A stretch of DNA of 38,597 nucleotides from positions 1 through 38,597 of the forward strand of contig NZ_JAOWPT010000022.1 in the NCBI RefSeq assembly GCF_025753855.1. The letters run 5' to 3'. Both the position numbers and the translations under genes were made by a program. The stretch is from Mesorhizobium sp. ZC-5 (GTDB taxonomy: Bacteria > Pseudomonadota > Alphaproteobacteria > Rhizobiales > Rhizobiaceae). The notes under the pieces are model-generated. The model ran no database searches and was not told the origin of the DNA. It saw nothing but the letters and a program-made list of their open reading frames with translations. Shown piece after piece: positions 34,940-38,597 of the stretch. Position 1 is the stretch's first letter; every line of letters begins with the position of its first letter.

Positions 34940-35149
34940 TCACTGAACCCGCTCGTCGGCCACCTTCTTGATTGACCCGAGTTCGGTCGTGACAGTGCGC
35001 ATCGTCACGCTCCTCTGCGTCGCCTCCAAGCTGACAGCCGTCAGCTGCGCGATTTGCGCCTGGAAAGCGAGTTCACCAGCGCCCTTTGCAGCTATATCCG
35101 TTCCAACTGCAGCGGCCGCGCCGGCTACGGCACCAACTTTACCAACCAT
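34940..35149 (-). CDS. nopA: NopA-like T3SS pilin
   Basis: 69 residues with ATG at 35149 behind AGGTGA. It is small, alanine- and glycine-rich at the N terminus and helical after residue 20 (GELAFQAQIAQLTAVSLEATQRSV), as in the needle/pilus subunits of the Hrp and rhizobial type III systems. Size and position between nopC and sctD match NopA of NGR234 and S. fredii. Identity is supported more by context than by a hallmark motif. Confidence 0.65.
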   Translation of the reverse strand: MVGKVGAVAGAAAAVGTDIAAKGAGELAFQAQIAQLTAVSLEATQRSVTMRTVTTELGSIKKVADERVQ

Positions 35150-35220
35150 GTTGCTTCACCTTTCTGTTTCAGATTGCCGCCATTGACGGCTTGCGTCTCC
35201 TGACGTCGGACCATCCGGCG

Positions 35221-35523
35221 TCAGGCACCTTCTTCTGTTTCCTCCAGAGCATCGTCGAGATCACCCATGGAGTCGTTCACAATTTGAATTGCCACCGACC
35301 TGAGAGCCGCATCGAAGGCTTCCTTTTGAGCTGCACCTTGCCAGTCATTCCCGGAAACGGCCGCACCATCTTCATGGCCGCTTGCGCCATGACCGCGCGT
35401 GTCACCCGGTTTACTCTGGCTAGAATGCTCGGCGGGCGCGTCCTGCCGTGGTCCATGAGCACCTCCGTGACCCGTTCGGGCCAAGGAAACACCAATGCCA
35501 CCAACCCCTCCAATTCCAATCAT
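35221..35523 (-). CDS. nopC: NopC-like secreted T3SS protein
   Basis: 100 residues starting MIGIGGVGGIGVSLARTG at 35523 with AGAGGAG upstream. The first half is glycine/histidine-rich and unstructured, the second helical (WQGAAQKEAFDAALRSVAIQIVNDSMGDLDDAL). It is the first gene after the tts box, in the position of nopC ahead of nopA in S. fredii. NopC is secreted through the system and acts inside plant cells. Assignment rests on position, size and secretion-type composition. Confidence 0.6.
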   Translation of the reverse strand: MIGIGGVGGIGVSLARTGHGGAHGPRQDAPAEHSSQSKPGDTRGHGASGHEDGAAVSGNDWQGAAQKEAFDAALRSVAIQIVNDSMGDLDDALEETEEGA

Positions 35524-35589
35524 CGGGCGCTCCTCTGATCTTCGTTTGCATGGCCATCAACAGACGGCGAAGCCATGTGACGTTTTGAT

Positions 35590-35622
35590 GATACGAGCGC
35601 CAGCTTTCGAGAAGCTGACGAG
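35590..35622 (-). promoter_or_regulatory. tts box driving nopC-nopA-sctD-…-sctV
   Basis: Minus strand contains GTCAGCTTCTCGAAAGCT at 35602-35619, the core of the TtsI-binding tts box, about 75 bases before the nopC start. TtsI is induced by flavonoids through NodD, so this operon is expected to be on early in infection. Confidence 0.8.
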
Positions 35623-36890
35623 TTTCAGAAAAGTCGGCGCTGCGACAAAATGGTGGTTGTGCGCAAGCTGGGGCCTCCACACATGAGGCTTCTTCAATGA
35701 CCCCTCTAACGGGCCTCATTTGACCTACAAGGAGCGAAAATCACCTATCTTCGACGAAACAATCAACGCGATAACGCGTACCAAATTCGAAGACCTCGTG
35801 GCGGGGAAAAATATTCCCGCGCATCACCAGTTTCGCGGACAAGCGACACGTCGATGCCCAAGCCGCGTTCAGACATGCTGTCTTGAGATCGCGAAGGCCG
35901 AGGCCAGGGACCAGCGCACGCAAAGCAGCACACACGGTCAAGCTGGCCTCCCTTATGCGGGTGGCGACTGGCAATGCGCGAGGTCGCCGATCGTCAGCAG
36001 TGCTGACGGGTGTCTCACTATGAGCTTCTCCGTTACTGTGGGGTGCCAGATTGACAGCCATGCGCTGTGGCGAGCATGCCGGAACACTCTCATCCTTCGC
36101 CTCGTCGACGGAGTCGATGGAAAACCAGCAAACCGATCCAGTTGTCTTCCTCCAGGTTTCGAACCTTCGAATATCTTCGGTGCCAAGAGCATAGGAGCTG
36201 CAGAGTAACCTGCAATCGGTATGATTGCGCCCAATGGAGTGGGGGACATCACGAGCAGGGAGAACCCCTTCGGCGACCATAGCTCGCTGACACGTACGAC
36301 CTTATGATCGGCGGAATGAACGCATATCGCTCGCGCCAAACCGCACGGCAGCGGCTTTGGCGGTTTTTGTTCGGAGTGTCACACCGGCGTTGCACTTGGA
36401 CATTATTCGGAAGACGCGCTGTTGGTGAACGCAGGTTGACGCGCGTCCTCCCAAGACTTGCCCCTCCGGTCCCTGTCGGAGGGGTTTGTCCTGTTTCGCT
36501 TTGAGAGTTGCAATATCTCGATTGCATCCGTGGCGTGCCGCCGAGGCACCCAGTTCCCGCCATACGCAACCTCTTCATTCCACCTCGCGCAAGACGCTCA
36601 GCGACTCAGGATCCATCTTCATCGTCTGAACGCAATGGCGGAGTGGAAGGCCGCGAGTGCGGTCAGCTGACAGAGCACACCGCTTCAGCGCGTTTATACG
36701 CAGACAACGTGAGAGCGCCCGGCTATCCTCAGCGCTCTCGCGCAGCCGCCACCAACACGGTGTCCGCACTGCCGCAGATCCATATCAGCTAAAAATCTGC
36801 CAAAGCAGTGCTAGCGCCCGGAACGCTCGTACCCCGAACTTTCACGTCTCGTCTATTTGACGTAATTCCTATAAGATCCCATTCGGCGGT
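35623..36890. other. Stretch without supported genes between tts box and nopP
   Basis: Frames at 35741-36280 (minus), 35720-36208 (plus) and 36249-36578 (minus) have no recognisable product or convincing start. A stem-loop CCCCTCCG…CGGAGGGG at 36461-36484 is followed by TTTGTCC and TGTTT on the plus strand and could be a weak terminator for rightward transcripts. Confidence 0.45.
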
Positions 36891-37784
36891 CTACATAAAG
36901 TCATCGTCGCAGGAATCCGCCGCCGTGGTTACGACACTCTCGGTATCGCTGCCTTCACTATCGTCCGCCTTGGAGAGGTACATGGCAGGTTTGCCCGCAC
37001 GCTGCCATTCACCGTCACTGTTCTTCGTCCACTTATCGGGATGCTGGGTGGGGTCTAGTACCATGTTAAAGTCATCCACCGCGACAAAACCCATCGCCAT
37101 TGCGCGCTCTTTCGCTTGTGGGTTTGCGGGGCAAGAATTGAGCAATGGTCTGTCGCCGTCGAGTCGAAGTTGATGCTCCAGCAGAATGTCTCCTGCGTTC
37201 TCGACAAGCGGGTGCGTAACCCGCAAATCTACGATGGATGTCACCTCAGTTCGCCCAGGAAAAAGTTCTCGCCACTTTTCCCCCTCGAACAGATTACCCA
37301 TGCTATCTCCGCCTTCGGTTCTAAGAAGCCCGACACTTTGGCTGCCCAATTGATAGCTGAAATACCGTGCCTGCTCTGTATCAAACCTGGTGGTGCCGTA
37401 TTGGTCAGCAATTTCCACCGTTCGCCTGGCTTTGGAGGAAAGGGAAGTCGAGTACTCTTGTGGCTTCGACGCGATATGCACCATTTCATCGCCATAAAAG
37501 GCCTTCGCTTTTTTCTCGAATGAAGAGCGAGATATCTCCACCACAGGAGGTCGGGGAACGAGGGCATACGATGGCGTTGCCGCTGATGAAGAAGACAGGG
37601 GCGCCGCTGAAGAAGAACTAGCGCGGGACTCCCGTGCTTCTAAGTGCATAACTGCAAGTATTTCGGCAAAGCCGTGGCCGCCGCTACCGGCTTGCGCAGA
37701 GCTGGTCGCCGACCATCTCGCGTTGTCAACGTCGCCTGCACGCGCGGATTGGGTATTGGATGAACAACTGATCCGGCTATGCAT
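36891..37784 (-). CDS. nopP: NopP-like type III effector
   Basis: 297 residues from MHSRISCSSNTQSARA at 37784, behind AGGA. The N-terminal 80 residues are rich in serine and alanine, the usual secretion signal of T3SS effectors. The rest (KKAKAFYGDEMVHIA, QARYFSYQLGSQSVGLLR, LLNSCPANPQAKERAMAMGFVAVDDFNMVLDPTQ) resembles NopP, a rhizobial effector phosphorylated in the host and a determinant of host range. Its own tts box lies about 75 bases upstream, and it sits beside nopC-nopA as in NGR234 (y4yP). The C terminus is acidic. No enzymatic motif is recognised. Confidence 0.75.
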   Translation of the reverse strand: MHSRISCSSNTQSARAGDVDNARWSATSSAQAGSGGHGFAEILAVMHLEARESRASSSSAAPLSSSSAATPSYALVPRPPVVEISRSSFEKKAKAFYGDEMVHIASKPQEYSTSLSSKARRTVEIADQYGTTRFDTEQARYFSYQLGSQSVGLLRTEGGDSMGNLFEGEKWRELFPGRTEVTSIVDLRVTHPLVENAGDILLEHQLRLDGDRPLLNSCPANPQAKERAMAMGFVAVDDFNMVLDPTQHPDKWTKNSDGEWQRAGKPAMYLSKADDSEGSDTESVVTTAADSCDDDFM

Positions 37785-37850
37785 GCTTCGCGTTCCTATC
37801 GGCAGAGTTTTCCACTGAGTGGGGGGTGACTCCAGCGGAATGATAGTCAG

Positions 37851-37885
37851 CCTTGCTGACCGCAAGCTGACCACAAGCTGACGAT
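37851..37885 (-). promoter_or_regulatory. tts box candidate for nopP
   Basis: Minus strand GTCAGCTTGTGGTCAGCTTG at 37863-37882 matches the tts box core GTCAGCTTnTCGAAAGCT in most positions. The element contains GTCAGC three times in direct orientation, an unusual arrangement. Confidence 0.6.
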
Positions 37886-38000
37886 ACGCGTTGAGCGTCT
37901 GCATCACGCTTCTGCGCGATGGTCAGGTTATGGCGATCCCGCCAACGCACTCCGCTCACGTGACAGGGGTTGCAGATTGCTTTCGCGGGTGTAGGCCTTC

Positions 38001-38054
38001 GTCGAGCGCGAGCGACAGGTTGAGATTTTTGCGCAACATGTGATTGTCTGGGCC
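38001..38054 (-). repeat. Fragment duplicated from the T3SS TPR lipoprotein gene
   Basis: About 50 bases match 30282-30335 with few mismatches; the minus strand reads HMLRKNLNLSLALDEG against QMLRNNLNLSLALDG of the intact protein. It is a relic, perhaps of a second copy of the operon end. Confidence 0.7.
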
Positions 38055-38205
38055 TATTCAAACAGGCGGTGTCACAGGCTGAAGCCAGGCCGGACGCGCA
38101 GTGGTCAGGGTCCGCAGCGCCCCGGCCTGGCGTTCTGATGGGCCCCGACATGACCACGATCAGAAGCAAGCTCTCCGCGGTAACAACCGGCCGATTACCC
38201 TGCCA

Positions 38206-38330
38206 TTCCTAGTCCAGGAGCCAGTAATCCGCGTTAATATGGGCGTCGGTGAGCCAATGGGGCCGAGCGCGAGCCCGCTGCGACCGTGGAGCGACGCGAT
38301 CGGGACCCAAAGCCCCGACCTGAGCGTCAG
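38206..38330 (-). pseudogene. Possible remnant of a Ulp1/C48-type effector (NopD-like)
   Basis: Minus strand HWLTDAHINADYWLLD followed by a TAG resembles the W-L-x-D-x-H-I-x-x-D-Y-x-L-L segment at the start of the C48 peptidase domain of NopD/XopD effectors; reading past the TAG gives EWQGNRP. No catalytic His-Asp-Cys region remains. Short match. Confidence 0.3.
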
Positions 38331-38387
38331 ACGGTGTGCGCGGGAACCCGGGAGCATGATTGGCAGCTTCATGCCGCTCCCTTGATG

Positions 38388-38597
38388 TTAGCGGGTGCCT
38401 GCGCGGTTGTCGCCCGCCTCGGGGCACAGGTGGGCGTGCAGGGCGCTCACGCATGGATCGACGTTCTTTCTATCTTGCTGGTGGGGTGGGACGACGGTGA
38501 TATCGGCTTGTGCATAAAACGGCCTGCGCTCGCTCAACAGTCTGGCGATCTTCTGCTCCGGGTTGGGGCCTTGCAGCAGCGGGCGGCTGGTATCGTT
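38388..38597 (-). CDS. 3' end of a shikimate kinase-like gene, cut by window edge
   Basis: 69 residues beginning NDTSRPLLQGPNPEQKIARLL and RRPFYAQADITV, the conserved C-terminal LID-to-end region of shikimate kinase (R-P-L-L, R-x-x-Y-x-x-x-A-D). Stop TAA at 38388. The last 35 residues (QQDRKNVDPCVSAL onward) are less typical. The ATP-binding P-loop would lie beyond the window. An extra aromatic-pathway gene beside a T3SS suggests an accessory role, but it may equally be a relic. Confidence 0.65.
   Translation of the reverse strand, partial: NDTSRPLLQGPNPEQKIARLLSERRPFYAQADITVVPPHQQDRKNVDPCVSALHAHLCPEAGDNRAGTR

Noticed and set aside
35741-36280. Minus-strand 179-codon frame upstream of nopC considered as a T3SS effector or chaperone
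   Set aside because: No family resemblance, no ribosome binding site, no tts box in front of it, and an equally long frame on the other strand.

Overview
The window looks like part of an alpha-rhizobial symbiosis island or symbiotic plasmid, most like Mesorhizobium with similarities to the Sinorhizobium fredii NGR234 plasmid. The evidence is a complete nifHDKENX cluster, a second rpoN next to a nodule-type peroxiredoxin, a NifA/sigma-54-style cytochrome P450 cluster of the y4v type, part of a rhizobial type III secretion system with tts boxes, high GC, and many decayed genes and IS scraps. Identifications come from reading motifs; no database search was run.

Layout, left to right. 1-55: 5' end of an IS3-type transposase. 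127-2990, minus strand: a TlpA-like thioredoxin-fold gene with a strong sigma-54 promoter and two NifA sites, then scars of nifH and nifX, a second copy of the nifX-associated DUF269 gene, a DUF683 gene, fdxB and a SyrA-like small membrane protein. 3.3-4.3 kb: decayed DNA with a possible IS110-type remnant. 4343-14223, minus: nifH-nifD-nifK-nifE-nifN-nifX-DUF269, then an atypical response regulator and a universal stress protein. 14.8-16.4 kb: an orphaned HigA-type antitoxin with a stub of its toxin, separated from a Fic-domain gene by repeated operator-like motifs. 16.5-17.2 kb: a NifA/sigma-54 promoter reading leftward into a tiny ORF and a broken GntR-type DNA-binding gene. 17.75-20.52 kb, plus: sigma-54 promoter, frameshifted irr-like gene, prxS-like peroxiredoxin, rpoN. 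20516-21484, minus: nifQ preceded by a decayed fdxB copy that reads in frame into it. 21772-27631, minus: luciferase-like monooxygenase, double-domain SDR, carotenoid-oxygenase-like remnant, NTF2-like protein, ferredoxin, P450 and a small conserved-looking ORF, behind a sigma-54 promoter that is a copy of the 17.1 kb one. 28.5-30.0 kb: EamA transporter fragment and RpiR/MurR regulator. 30243-35523, minus: type III secretion operon (nopC, nopA, sctD, two small genes, sctV, TPR lipoprotein) behind a tts box. 36891-37784: NopP-like effector with its own tts box. The right end holds fragments and the 3' end of a shikimate kinase-like gene.

Functionally the window couples nitrogenase structure and cofactor assembly (nif genes, ferredoxin, NifQ molybdenum delivery), the sigma factor that transcribes them (RpoN), nodule redox protection (peroxiredoxin, TlpA-like protein), an uncharacterised oxidative small-molecule pathway apparently on the same NifA/RpoN schedule, and host-interaction functions (SyrA-like protein, T3SS, NopP). 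The most informative second-look items are the duplicated NifA promoter module, the P450 cluster, the decayed irr gene ahead of prxS-rpoN, the fdxB'-nifQ in-frame relic, and the operator array between higA and fic.
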